From: SZUA-430 sp044220975
GTDB lineage: Bacteria > Pseudomonadota > Alphaproteobacteria > Micropepsales > Micropepsaceae
Assembly: GCA_044220975.1 (NCBI GenBank)
Contig: JBGAPZ010000007.1
Span: 1-64,000, forward strand
Length of the DNA stretch: 64,000 bases
Direction: 5' to 3'
A program made the position numbers and the translations under genes. This document shows, one piece after another, positions 1 to 8,167 of this stretch; positions within the stretch are counted from its first letter, which is position 1, and every line of letters starts with the position of its first letter. Below the pieces are notes generated by a model, which was given only the letters and a program-made list of their open reading frames with translations, was not told where the DNA came from and ran no database searches.

Positions 1-15
1 TAAAGGAAAAATTGC

Positions 16-35
16 CGCGCCCGGTACCGGGCGCG
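16..35. repeat. Perfect 20-bp GC-rich palindrome
   Basis: A perfect self-complementary 20-mer centred on GGTACC. On the minus strand it is followed within a few bases by a run of five T (positions 9-13 read as A's on the plus strand: the window begins taaaggaaaaatt), so it has the shape of a terminator for minus-strand transcription. No minus-strand gene lies to its right, so it may belong to something outside the window or be a simple hairpin upstream of the kai operon. Confidence 0.4.
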
Positions 36-156
36 CGTTCTCCAGAAGTTCCGAAAATGGGAACCGCGCGGAACGTGTCCGCGTTGTTGCTGAGACCTGA
101 TCCGCAGTCATCATTCGACGGCTCGGACAGTAAACTCGGAAACCTGGGAACTCTCC

Positions 157-1893
157 GTGAACACACTTGCACTTCAAGGCGATGGGTCGCCTGACCTCCC
201 TAAAGCGCGTACCGGCATTCAAGGTCTCGACGAGATCACCGGCGGAGGCTTTCCGCGCGGCCGGCCGACGCTGATCGCAGGCAGCGCGGGTGCGGGCAAG
301 ACGCTGCTTGGACTCGAATTCCTGGTGCGCGGCGCGAGAGAATTCAACGAGCCCGGCGTCTTCGTCGCGTTTGAGGAAACGGCCGAGGAGTTGGCGCAGA
401 ACGCGCGCTCGCTGGGCTTCGACCTCGATCAGCTTCAGCGCGAGAAGAAGATTGCGATCGATTTCGTGCGGATCGAGCGGCAGGAGATCGACGAGACCGG
501 CGACTACGACCTCGAAGGGCTGTTCGTGCGCATCGGACATTCGATCGACCAGATCGGCGCCAAACGCGTGGTGCTCGATACGCTGGAGGCTTTGTTCAGC
601 GGGTTCGACAACGAAGCCGTTTTGCGCGCGGAGTTGCGGCGGCTGTTTCGCTGGCTGAAGGACAAGGGCGTCACTGCCGTCATCACCGCCGAGCGCGGGC
701 GCGGCATGATCACGCGCCAGGGCCTGGAAGAATATGTGTCGGACTGCGTGATCTTGCTGGACCACCGGGTCAAGCATCAAATTTCCACGCGCAGGCTTCG
801 CATCGTCAAGTATCGCGGCACCACGCATGGCACGAACGAGTATCCGTTCCTGATCGACGAAGACGGCATCTCGGTCTTGCCCGTCACTTCGCTTGGACTT
901 GAGCACGAAGGCAGCACGGAGCGGGTGCCGACCGGCATTCCGCGGCTCGACGCGATGCTGGGCGGCCAAGGTTATTTCCGCGGCAGTTCGATCCTGATCT
1001 CGGGCACGGCCGGCACCGGCAAAACCAGCATCGCCGCGCAGTTTGTGGATGCGGCGTGCCGGCGGGGCGAGAAGTGCGTCTATTTCGCGTTCGAAGAATC
1101 GCCCGCCCAAATCATCCGCAACATGCGCTCGATCGGCGTCGATCTGGAGCCGCACGTCAAATCGGGCAAGCTGCGCCTGCATGCGGTTCGGGCCACGATG
1201 CACGGGCTCGAGATGCACTTGGCGATCATGCACAAGGTCGTGCTTAAGTTTAAGCCAGATGCGGTGGTGGTCGATCCGATCAGCACGCTGATCCATGCAG
1301 GCGAAGTGCAAGACGCCTCCAACATGCTGACGCGCATGATCGATTTCTTGAAGCTGCACACGATCACCGCGGTGATGACCAATCTGACGACCAACTCCAC
1401 GGACTTGAATCGTACCGCCGCCAACATCTCGTCCATGGTCGACACTTGGCTGTTGCTGCGCGACGTGGAACTCGCGGGCGAGCGCAACAAGGCGATGTAT
1501 CTGTTGAAGTCGCGCGGGATGGCGCATTCCAACCAGATGCGCGAATTCCGTTTGAGCGAGAACGGTATCGAGCTGGCCGACGTGTATGTCGGGCCTGAAG
1601 GTGTTCTGACGGGTTCGATGCGCTTGGCGCAGGAGGCGCGCGAGATGGCAGATGCGATCGCGCGGGCGCAAGCGGCGCAAGCGAAGGAGCGCGACCGCAA
1701 ACGGCGCCACGACGCACTGGAGGCGCGCATTCTGGCGATGCGCAAGGAATTCGAAGCCGAAGAGAGCGAAGCGGCTCTCATCACCAGCCAGACCCAGGAG
1801 CGCGAACGCGCGATCGAAGCCGAACGCACCGCGATGGCTGCCAGCCGTCACGCCGACCCGCGCACCGATAAGCCGAACGGAGGGGCGCGATGA
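157..1893 (+). CDS. kaiC: KaiC-family tandem RecA-like ATPase/kinase
   Basis: A 578-residue KaiC homolog: two RecA-like domains in one chain. Domain CI has Walker A GSAGAGKT at 42-49 and the catalytic Glu pair at 73-74. Domain CII has Walker A GTAGTGKT at 283-290 and Glu pair 313-314. The segment NISSMVDT puts Ser425-Ser426 where cyanobacterial KaiC has its Ser431/Thr432 autophosphorylation pair, so CII kinase activity is plausible. The last ~90 residues are a charged predicted coiled coil in place of the short cyanobacterial tail. The start is a GTG. The stop overlaps the next gene's ATG (ATGA), so this is the first gene of a four-gene operon with two kaiB genes and a sensor kinase. Established: KaiC with KaiB forms timing or stress devices outside cyanobacteria. 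Inferred: the same here; no kaiA is visible, as expected outside cyanobacteria. Confidence 0.95.
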   Translation: MNTLALQGDGSPDLPKARTGIQGLDEITGGGFPRGRPTLIAGSAGAGKTLLGLEFLVRGAREFNEPGVFVAFEETAEELAQNARSLGFDLDQLQREKKIAIDFVRIERQEIDETGDYDLEGLFVRIGHSIDQIGAKRVVLDTLEALFSGFDNEAVLRAELRRLFRWLKDKGVTAVITAERGRGMITRQGLEEYVSDCVILLDHRVKHQISTRRLRIVKYRGTTHGTNEYPFLIDEDGISVLPVTSLGLEHEGSTERVPTGIPRLDAMLGGQGYFRGSSILISGTAGTGKTSIAAQFVDAACRRGEKCVYFAFEESPAQIIRNMRSIGVDLEPHVKSGKLRLHAVRATMHGLEMHLAIMHKVVLKFKPDAVVVDPISTLIHAGEVQDASNMLTRMIDFLKLHTITAVMTNLTTNSTDLNRTAANISSMVDTWLLLRDVELAGERNKAMYLLKSRGMAHSNQMREFRLSENGIELADVYVGPEGVLTGSMRLAQEAREMADAIARAQAAQAKERDRKRRHDALEARILAMRKEFEAEESEAALITSQTQERERAIEAERTAMAASRHADPRTDKPNGGAR

Positions 1894-2198
1894 GCGACAT
1901 TCCTGCGGACGGCGAAATCTGGGAGCTTCGGCTTTACGTCGCCGGACGATCGGCGAAATCGGTGGCGGCGTTCTCCAACCTGCGCAAGATCTGCGAAGAG
2001 CATTTGGCAGGACGCTACAACATCGAGGTGATCGACCTTATCGAGCATCCGCAACTGGCGGCGGGCGATCAAATCGTGGCGATCCCGACCTTGGTGCGCA
2101 AGCTGCCGGAGCCGTTGCGCAAGATCGTGGGCGATTTACGCAACACGGAAAAGACCCTGGTCGGCTTGCAGTTGCGCCCGCGCAGCAAGGTGGAGTGA
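1890..2198 (+). CDS. kaiB: KaiB-like protein 1
   Basis: A 102-residue thioredoxin-like KaiB. The family core is clear: LRLYVAG near 13-19, EVIDLIEHPQLA near 46-57, IPTLVRKLP near 65-73 and the GDL...GL tail. It should bind the CI ring of the KaiC encoded just upstream. At the fold-switch segment it reads G-L-Q (Gln94) where cyanobacterial KaiB has G-L-D (Asp90), a position at which substitution is known to favour the KaiC-binding fold. It overlaps kaiC by 4 bp and lies 2 bp before the second kaiB, so all three genes are translated together. Confidence 0.95.
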   Translation: MSDIPADGEIWELRLYVAGRSAKSVAAFSNLRKICEEHLAGRYNIEVIDLIEHPQLAAGDQIVAIPTLVRKLPEPLRKIVGDLRNTEKTLVGLQLRPRSKVE

Positions 2199-2200
2199 GC

Positions 2201-2524
2201 ATGGCCGGCGACTGGAACCAAGCCGACGAGGCGGACACCGACGACAGCGAAACCTATGTGCTGCGCCTCTACGTTGCCGGGATGACGCAGCGTTCGACGG
2301 AAGCGTTCGCGATCATCAAGGGGATTTGCGAGCGGGAATTGAAGGGACGCTATGACCTCGAAGTCATCGACATCTATCAGCACCCGCAGCTCGCAAAGGA
2401 CGAGCAGATTATTGCCGTGCCGACGTTGCTGAAGAAGCTTCCCTCCCCGCTTCGGCGTTTCATCGGCAATTTGTCGGATCAAGAGCGCGTGCTGATGGGG
2501 CTCGATCTCAGGACGAAGCCATGA
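2201..2524 (+). CDS. kaiB: KaiB-like protein 2
   Basis: A second KaiB, 107 residues, starting at an ATG 2 bp after the first kaiB. It has an acidic N-terminal extension of about 18 residues, then LRLYVAG (21-27), EVIDIYQHPQLA, VPTLLKKLP and a G-L-D tail (Gly100-Asp102), so it keeps the canonical Asp that its neighbour has lost. It is about half identical to KaiB 1 by eye, which suggests an old duplication. Its stop overlaps the start of the kinase gene by 4 bp. It may compete with or complement KaiB 1 on the KaiC ring (inference). Confidence 0.94.
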   Translation: MAGDWNQADEADTDDSETYVLRLYVAGMTQRSTEAFAIIKGICERELKGRYDLEVIDIYQHPQLAKDEQIIAVPTLLKKLPSPLRRFIGNLSDQERVLMGLDLRTKP

Positions 2525-4038
2525 GCGCCGGCGATGACACGCTGAAGGCGGAGAACGCCGATCTGAGACTTCGGCTGGAAGAGGCCGAAGAGACGATCCG
2601 CGCCATCCAAAGCGGCGCCGTGGACGCTTTCGTCGTCGCCGACGGCGACAGCCACCGGGTCTATACGCTGGACGGCGCCGACCGGCCGTACCGCCTTCTC
2701 GTCGAGGAGATGCAGCAAGGTGCGGCGACGTTGCAGGGCGACGGCACGATCAACTACGCAAACCAGCAGCTGGCCGAGATGCTGAGCATCGATCCTTCGC
2801 GGTTGACCGGCACGCGGTTGCGCGACGTCGTTGCCGAGCGCGACCGGGCGGCCTTCGACACCGTGTTGCGTGCGGCGGCGGGCGTGAGCGCCGGGCAGTT
2901 GGAAACAGTGCTGATGCGCGGCGACGGTACGCAGGTGCAGGCGCATCTGACCTTCAGCCCGCTGCCGCCAGAGAGCGGCGCCGCGGTCGGCGTGTTGGTT
3001 ACCGACCTCACGAACCAAAAACATCACGAGCATCTGAAGGTTCTGGTCGACGAGCTCAATCACCGGGTGAAGAACACGCTGGCGTCGGTGCAATCGATCG
3101 CGCAGCAGACGCTGAAGCGCACCGTCAGTCCCCACCATTTCGTTGCAAGTTTCGACGGGCGCATCCAAGCGCTGGCGCGTGTGCACACTATGCTGTCGGG
3201 CACCACCTGGCAGGGTGCGGACCTTGGCGCGTTGATCCGCGATCAGATCGTGCTCGGCGCGCTCGACGGATCGCGGCTCAGCGCTTCGGGTCCGCCGGTG
3301 ATGCTGGACGCGCAACTTGCCTCGCATATCGCCATGGTGATGTACGAGCTTGGCACGAACGCGATCAAGTACGGCGCGCTTTCGGGTCCGCGCGGCAGCG
3401 TGGGCGTGATCTGGGAGGTGGAAGGCGAGACAGTGCAGATGACCTGGAGCGAGCGCGGCGGGCCTCCGATCGAGGTGCAAACGGGGCGCGGCTTCGGCTC
3501 AACCTTTATCGAGCAGACGCTCAAGAGCCATCAAGGTACGGCGGAGATGCAGGTCGAGCGCGCGGGCGTGACGTGGCTGATCAGCTTTCCCGTCGGGCCG
3601 CTCGCGACGACGCGCGCGTTGCATACGCCGGCGCCGCCAAGTGCGCCCGCTGCTTCGGCCAATCCGAAAGACGACGGCGCCGTCGTTCAAGGCAAGCGGG
3701 TGCTCGTCATCGAGGACGAGACGTTGGTCGCGATGCACGTGATCGACATGATCAAGCGCGCGGAGGGCGTGCCGATCGGACCTGCGGGGACGGTTGGCGA
3801 AGCGATCGAAGCCATCGGTGCGAACGAACTGGATGCCGCCCTCGTCGATGCCAATCTGGGCGGGGTTCGCGTCGACAAGATCGCGGAAGCGTTGGCGGCG
3901 CGCGACGTGCCCTTTGTCTTCGTCAGCGGCTACGACCGCTCTGCCCTGCCCGACGCGTTCCAAAACGCACCCTTGCTCTCCAAACCCTTCTCGAGCGGCG
4001 CGTTGATGGCGGCGCTGGCGAAGATTTTGGCGCGCTAG
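2521..4038 (+). CDS. PAS - HWE histidine kinase - receiver hybrid protein
   Basis: A 505-residue hybrid sensor. A short N-terminal coiled coil (about 1-30) is followed by a PAS-like domain (about 55-165), an HWE-type phosphoacceptor helix ELNHRVKNTLA with His181, a HATPase-like region with the family's N-box ELGTNAIKYGAL (about 278-289), and a C-terminal receiver domain (about 393-505) with an Asp443 phosphoacceptor and a conserved Lys in LSKPF. No membrane segment is seen, so it is cytosolic. It is translationally coupled to the kai genes (ATGA overlap). In this position it is the likely output or input kinase of the Kai device, a role SasA plays in cyanobacteria. It lacks SasA's KaiB-like domain, so coupling would be different (inference). 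Confidence 0.9.
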   Translation: MSAGDDTLKAENADLRLRLEEAEETIRAIQSGAVDAFVVADGDSHRVYTLDGADRPYRLLVEEMQQGAATLQGDGTINYANQQLAEMLSIDPSRLTGTRLRDVVAERDRAAFDTVLRAAAGVSAGQLETVLMRGDGTQVQAHLTFSPLPPESGAAVGVLVTDLTNQKHHEHLKVLVDELNHRVKNTLASVQSIAQQTLKRTVSPHHFVASFDGRIQALARVHTMLSGTTWQGADLGALIRDQIVLGALDGSRLSASGPPVMLDAQLASHIAMVMYELGTNAIKYGALSGPRGSVGVIWEVEGETVQMTWSERGGPPIEVQTGRGFGSTFIEQTLKSHQGTAEMQVERAGVTWLISFPVGPLATTRALHTPAPPSAPAASANPKDDGAVVQGKRVLVIEDETLVAMHVIDMIKRAEGVPIGPAGTVGEAIEAIGANELDAALVDANLGGVRVDKIAEALAARDVPFVFVSGYDRSALPDAFQNAPLLSKPFSSGALMAALAKILAR

Positions 4039-4140
4039 TCACATCCAGACGCGCCGACCCTTGACCCAGATCAAAGCAGGCAAGCGCTCCGGATGGCCAC
4101 TTGTTCGAATGGGTGCATTCGACAAGGGGAGAAGGCGCGC

Positions 4141-4959
4141 ATGTCGGCGATGGTAGATGCGACTGCCGTTCGAGCACAGGGTCCGCACGCCGCCGCGCGC
4201 TCGCGCCAGGCCGAGATCGCCCAGCATCTCGTTCGCTGCGTGAAGACGACTGCGGCCTTCGACGCGCCGTTTCAGCATATCTTCCTCAGGAACGTCTTTC
4301 CCGCCGATGTCTACGCGGAGATCATGGCGAGCTTGCCGGAGCGCCGTGCGTACCGGCCCTTGAACATCAAGCGCTGGCACGACGACCAAGGCCAGTCCAC
4401 ACGCGACCAGCTGTTCTTGTCGGAAGGCGAGATCGATCGGATCGAAGCACCGGCCCAAGACTTGTGGCGCGACGTCACGGCGGCGTTGGAGAGCGACGAG
4501 CTTCGGCGCGCCATCTTCAGCACATTCCGGCAGGACGTGGCGCTGCGCCTTGGGTGCTCCGCCGACGAGGTGCTCGCGCAGCCCATGTTCCCCAGCGTGT
4601 CTTTGGTCCGGGATTTCAAGGACTACCGAATCAAGCCGCACCCCGACGGTCATCCGCGCGTGGTGACGATGCTCTTCTATCTGCCGCACGACGAGACGCA
4701 ATCCGATCTCGGCACATCGCTCTACAAGAAGCTGCCGCTCGCCTATCGGTTGCTCGGACGCACGTACGAAGAGATCAAGCGATTCCCGTTCCTCGCCAAC
4801 AGCGCCGGTGCGTTCGCCGTCAACGATTGCGCCGAGCGCCAAAGCTATCACGGCCGTGAGCCAATCGGCGCGGCTGCGGGCGTGCGGGACATGATCATGG
4901 TGATGTGGCTGTCGAGCCCGATGACGTTCGCATCCCGCCATAACGACCAGACGATGTAG
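4141..4959 (+). CDS. 2-oxoglutarate/Fe(II) oxygenase-like protein
   Basis: A 272-residue protein with the iron facial triad of 2OG dioxygenases: His167-Pro-Asp169 in the segment IKPHPDGHPRVVTMLFYLP, distal His237 in SYHGRE, and Arg239 positioned to bind 2-oxoglutarate. The start chosen is ATG 4141, preceded by a strong GGGGAGAAGG site about 8 bp upstream; an in-frame ATG at 4093 lacks one. The spacing from HxD to the distal His (about 70 residues) suits the prolyl-4-hydroxylase-like branch. The substrate is unknown; free-standing bacterial members often modify small molecules or sugar-bound residues. It stands alone between the kai operon and a tRNA. Confidence 0.7.
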   Translation: MSAMVDATAVRAQGPHAAARSRQAEIAQHLVRCVKTTAAFDAPFQHIFLRNVFPADVYAEIMASLPERRAYRPLNIKRWHDDQGQSTRDQLFLSEGEIDRIEAPAQDLWRDVTAALESDELRRAIFSTFRQDVALRLGCSADEVLAQPMFPSVSLVRDFKDYRIKPHPDGHPRVVTMLFYLPHDETQSDLGTSLYKKLPLAYRLLGRTYEEIKRFPFLANSAGAFAVNDCAERQSYHGREPIGAAAGVRDMIMVMWLSSPMTFASRHNDQTM

Positions 4960-5019
4960 TGCAGCCGCGGGCCTTGGGGGCCGACGATTTCATCTGCAAT
5001 TGAACCGATCGAGAAGAAA

Positions 5020-5094
<75 letters not shown>

Positions 5095-5171
5095 ACTTTT
5101 CAGCGAACCGCGAGTTGCCTCGCGTTCGGGAGGCGAACCGTATAGCGACGGGGGCCGCGCAAGACAAGATG

Positions 5172-5648
5172 TCAACGGGCGAGCGCGAGTTTCGCGAGTT
5201 CGGGCGCTTTCCACGCATATTGGCGGCGCGGCAGGCATCCGGGGCGGTAGGGCGATTGCGCCGCAGCCTCGGTGACGCTGTCGGCGAGCGCTTCGACGGC
5301 GGCTTTCAGGTTCTCGAGCGGTACGGACGCGAACAGGCGGTGCTTGACCGTCGCGTCGTGCACGAGCTCGTGGATGACAATAAGGTCGGTGCAGGCTTCG
5401 ATCGCGTTGGCGCTGACGTAGACGTGGCCGCCGGCATAACCGCCCTCGTTGCCTTGCAAATAGAGGTGCGATGCGCTCACGAATTCGAGCGTGGGCGGCG
5501 GGGTTTGCGCATAGCCCGAAACGTCGACGCCCTGCCCTTTCATCAGCGCTTCCACGCGGGCCATTGCGGTGTGCAGATCGACGAGCTCATCCGCGTGCGC
5601 CACGCACGCGAACATCAGTAGCGCCACTGTGGCCCCGAATACGCGCAT
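5172..5648 (-). CDS. Small secreted protein with HExxH motif
   Basis: A 158-residue protein with a classic signal peptide (hydrophobic residues about 4-17, cleavage after AHA at 19). The mature part contains HELVHD at 93-98, an HExxH-type zinc motif preceded by hydrophobic LIVI, as in zincin metalloproteases. A possible third zinc ligand cannot be assigned by eye, and the protein is short for a full protease. Two or more Cys (86, about 138) could form a disulfide in the periplasm. I do not recognise the family; calling it a peptidase rests on the motif alone. Confidence 0.6.
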   Translation of the reverse strand: MRVFGATVALLMFACVAHADELVDLHTAMARVEALMKGQGVDVSGYAQTPPPTLEFVSASHLYLQGNEGGYAGGHVYVSANAIEACTDLIVIHELVHDATVKHRLFASVPLENLKAAVEALADSVTEAAAQSPYRPGCLPRRQYAWKAPELAKLALAR

Positions 5649-5743
5649 CCCGTCGGTCCCTTGAGCTTGTCAGGGGAGTGTCGGGGGTTGGGGTAAATAT
5701 ATTCGTCACGGCCGGGCTTGACCCGCCATGACGATTTGAAAAA

Positions 5744-6109
5744 CTAAGCCGCCGCCATGAAACGTTCGACTTCGTTCACGATGTCGCGAAGGTGGAACGG
5801 TTTGGACAGGACTTTGGCGTCCTTCGGGGCGTTGCTTTTCGGGTTCAACGCGACGGCGGCGAACCCGGTTATGAACATGATCTTCATGCGCGGGGCGACG
5901 TCGGCCGCTTTGCGGGCCAGTTCGATGCCGTCCATAACCGGCATGACGATGTCGGTGAGGAGCAGATCGAAGCGGCTTCCTGCCTCCAGGCAGTCCAGGG
6001 CTTCGTCACCTTGCGAAAACGAGGCGACCTCGTGGCCTGCTTTCTCCAGCGCGGTGGCTAGGAAGCGGCGCATCGATTCGTCGTCTTCGGCGAGTAAAAT
6101 TTTCGCCAT
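5744..6109 (-). CDS. cpdR: CpdR-type single-domain response regulator
   Basis: A 121-residue stand-alone receiver: acidic pocket AEDD (7-10), phosphoacceptor Asp53 in LLTDIVMP, Thr in FITGF, Lys in LSKPF. The segments KIMFITGFAAVALNP and VLSKPFHLRDIV closely match what I know of CpdR of Caulobacter and rhizobia, and the chain ends in Ala-Ala as expected for a ClpXP-interacting protein. In that family the unphosphorylated form primes ClpXP for degradation of cell-cycle substrates. It is divergent from the N-formylglutamate amidohydrolase gene, a neighbourhood also common in other alphaproteobacteria. Confidence 0.9.
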   Translation of the reverse strand: MAKILLAEDDESMRRFLATALEKAGHEVASFSQGDEALDCLEAGSRFDLLLTDIVMPVMDGIELARKAADVAPRMKIMFITGFAAVALNPKSNAPKDAKVLSKPFHLRDIVNEVERFMAAA

Positions 6110-6308
6110 GGTTCCTTACGTGCCCCCGGGTTTCGGTTGTTCGCCGGCCCACCCCGGCATGCACTTGGCGAATCTTACGGCGGATTGCCTGCAACAGCCA
6201 AGGCTTTGCAGCCTAACGGTTAGTTTTGCAACCTGCGTGCGGCGGCGGCGGACTTGATCGCGCACGGCTTCGATGTTCCACTAGAACCCCTCAAACAAAG
6301 GTTAAATC

Positions 6309-7232
6309 GTGCGGCTAACAGGCGGTAGCGACAGGCGGGGCTCTTCTATCGATCCCCCATTCGAGGTGGTCGCGCCGGCGGAACAGACCCTGCCGTTCGT
6401 GTTCGCTTCACCACATTCGGGACGGGTTTATCCCAAGAGTTTTTTGCAGGCGACCAAGCTGGACGGCACGTCAATTCGACGGTCCGAAGACAGTTTTGTG
6501 GATGAGATCTTCGGTTCTGCCCCCGCTTTGGGCGCGCCTTTGCTCAAAGCGCACTTCCCGCGCGCCTTCGTCGATCCGAACCGCGAGGCCTATGAGCTCG
6601 ACCCCACCATGTTCGACGGACCGCTGCCGCAGTTCGTGAACGCGCGCAGCCCGCGAGTGTCGGCGGGCCTCGGTACGATTGCGCGCGTGGTGCGCGACGG
6701 GGCCGAGATCTATCCGCGCAAGATCAGCTTTGCCGAGGTGCAGGCGCGGATCGAGACCTACTACAAGCCCTATCATGCGGCGCTGCGTGCGTTGATCGAA
6801 TCCACGCATAAGCAGTTCGGCTATGCGGTCTTGATCGATTGCCATTCGATGCCTTCGGTCGGTGGCCCGCTCGATCAAGACATCGGCGCGACGCGTCCGG
6901 ACATCGTGCTTGGCGATCGTTTCGGCACGTCGTGCGCCAGGCGTCTTACCGACATGATCGAACGGGCGCTCGGCATGCAGAGCTTTGCCGTGGTGCGCAA
7001 CAATCCGTATGCGGGCGGCTTCTCGACGGAGCACTATGGGCGTCCGGCGCTTGGCCTGCATGCGTTGCAGATCGAGATAAATCGCGCGCTTTATATGGAC
7101 GAAGAGCGGATCGAGCGGACCGCCGGCCTCAAGCGCGTGACCTCGGCGATGACGAACGTGGTGCGCGCGATGGGTGAAGTCGACTGGCGCTATCTGCGTT
7201 CGACCCACCCGTCTTCCCAAGCGGCGCAATGA
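6309..7232 (+). CDS. N-formylglutamate amidohydrolase family protein
   Basis: A 307-residue member of the N-formylglutamate amidohydrolase family (HutG-type, zinc dependent), which hydrolyses N-formyl-glutamate to formate and glutamate or acts on related substrates. Visible signatures are FASPHSGRVYP near 33-43, LIDCHSMPS near 175-183, GDRFGTSC, and NNPYAGGFSTEHYG, the set of conserved His/Asp/Glu positions of the family. It starts with GTG at 6309. No other histidine-degradation gene is nearby, so a role in the hut pathway is not supported by context. The end overlaps the next gene by 4 bp (ATGA). Confidence 0.88.
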   Translation: MRLTGGSDRRGSSIDPPFEVVAPAEQTLPFVFASPHSGRVYPKSFLQATKLDGTSIRRSEDSFVDEIFGSAPALGAPLLKAHFPRAFVDPNREAYELDPTMFDGPLPQFVNARSPRVSAGLGTIARVVRDGAEIYPRKISFAEVQARIETYYKPYHAALRALIESTHKQFGYAVLIDCHSMPSVGGPLDQDIGATRPDIVLGDRFGTSCARRLTDMIERALGMQSFAVVRNNPYAGGFSTEHYGRPALGLHALQIEINRALYMDEERIERTAGLKRVTSAMTNVVRAMGEVDWRYLRSTHPSSQAAQ

Positions 7233-7780
7233 CGCTTTCGGTTCGCGACGCTAAGGCCGGCGATATCGCCGCCCTTCACGCCATCTATTCGCATCACGTG
7301 TTGCACGGCCTGGGCACGTTCGACGAAGTGCCGCCGACGCTTTCGGATTTCGAAGAGAAGTGGCGCGCATCGGTTTCGCATCGGCTTTCGTGGCTGGTTG
7401 CGATCGACGACGGGGTGGTGGTGGGCTTTGCCTATGCGTCGCTATTCCGGCCGCGCCGGGGCTATCGCTACACCGTCGAGGACTCGGTCTATATCCGCGA
7501 CGACTATCGCAAGCGCGGCGTCGGATCGGCGTTGCTGGCGCCGTTGCTCGCGCGCTGCGAAGCCTTGGGCGTGCGTCAGGTCGTGGCCGTGATCGGCGAC
7601 AGCGGGAACACGGCCTCGATCAGGCTGCACGCGAAGCACGGCTTTCGACAGGCGGGAACGGTTGTCGGCGCCGGCTTTAAGTTCGGCCGCTGGGTCGACA
7701 TCGTACTGATGCAACGCGCCCTCAACGGTGGGGCGAGCGGCACTCCTGCGGACGGCGCGGGCTGGTGGCGGGACGGCTAA
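7229..7780 (+). CDS. GNAT N-acetyltransferase, phosphinothricin acetyltransferase-like
   Basis: A 183-residue GNAT. The acetyl-CoA pyrophosphate-binding motif appears as DDYRKRGVGSALLAPLL (about 90-106), preceded by the beta strand YTVEDSVYIR and followed by VAVIGDSGNTASIRLHAKHGF, the pattern of the Pat/Bar (phosphinothricin or methionine sulfoximine) subgroup. It would N-acetylate small amines, with the true substrate unknown. It is translationally coupled to the upstream amidohydrolase. Its stop codon touches the terminator of the sRNA candidate on the opposite strand. Confidence 0.85.
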   Translation: MTLSVRDAKAGDIAALHAIYSHHVLHGLGTFDEVPPTLSDFEEKWRASVSHRLSWLVAIDDGVVVGFAYASLFRPRRGYRYTVEDSVYIRDDYRKRGVGSALLAPLLARCEALGVRQVVAVIGDSGNTASIRLHAKHGFRQAGTVVGAGFKFGRWVDIVLMQRALNGGASGTPADGAGWWRDG

Positions 7781-7815
7781 AGAAAAAGGGCCGCGAGGTG
7801 GGTACCAAGCGGCCC
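7781..7815 (-). terminator. Rho-independent terminator of the sRNA candidate
   Basis: A 7-bp all-GC stem (7788-7794 with 7809-7815) followed on the minus strand by TTTTTCTT. It abuts the stop codon of the convergent GNAT gene. Confidence 0.75.
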
Positions 7816-7900
7816 AAGTTTAAGGGAGGAAACGCCCAGGAATGGGCTGCGGAGAAAGGCTCTCGCCTTACTGCGCTGCACAAATATGAGTTGAGCGGGA
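7781..7900 (-). ncRNA. Candidate alpha-r14/NfeR1-like anti-SD small RNA
   Basis: Read on the minus strand, this gene-free stretch has a small hairpin GCCCATTCCTGGGC, then the pyrimidine-rich anti-Shine-Dalgarno string TTTCCTCCC (about 7824-7832), then a GC-rich hairpin GGGCCGC/GCGGCCC running into TTTTTCTT. Further upstream, TTCTCC and TTCTCCC motifs repeat. This order (CCTCCC motif, AAACTTGGGCCGC, terminator) matches my memory of the alpha-r14 (NfeR1) sRNAs of rhizobia, which regulate many mRNAs by pairing at ribosome-binding sites. The 5' end is uncertain; AT-rich DNA with a possible TTGATT-17-CATATT promoter lies near 7885-7912. Confidence 0.6.
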
Positions 7901-7920
7901 GAATAAATCAAGTGTTAAAT

Positions 7921-8167
7921 ATTCACTGGCTGCTACGACTCTGTCACCTATGTTGTTGATTATGTTCAATATTAACGGTTGACCTGGCAATTCCGCAGCG
8001 TCAACAAATGGGGTCGGCGCCATTCCATTTGCTGCTGCATTGCAACAAAGCGAGCTTTGGGTGTCCCTAGGAATCCTTTGGGGGGCGATTGCCGCGGCTC
8101 GCTTAAGTGCGGCAGATTCAGCCTGTGGTATCAACCGCTTATTCCGTCCCTCCTTGGCCCCCAATTG
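7921..8167. other. AT-rich then GC-rich leader between sRNA candidate and glycosyltransferase
   Basis: No convincing gene. The left part (7900-7980) is distinctly AT-rich compared with the genome and probably holds the promoters of both the minus-strand sRNA and the plus-strand glycosyltransferase. An open frame extends the glycosyltransferase upstream to 7979, but it lacks the family's sequence character. Confidence 0.4.

Noticed and set aside
2479..3480. 333-residue minus-strand frame opposite the HWE kinase
   Set aside because: Composition is that of an antisense shadow (Arg, His, Gln); the kinase on the plus strand has a complete domain order.
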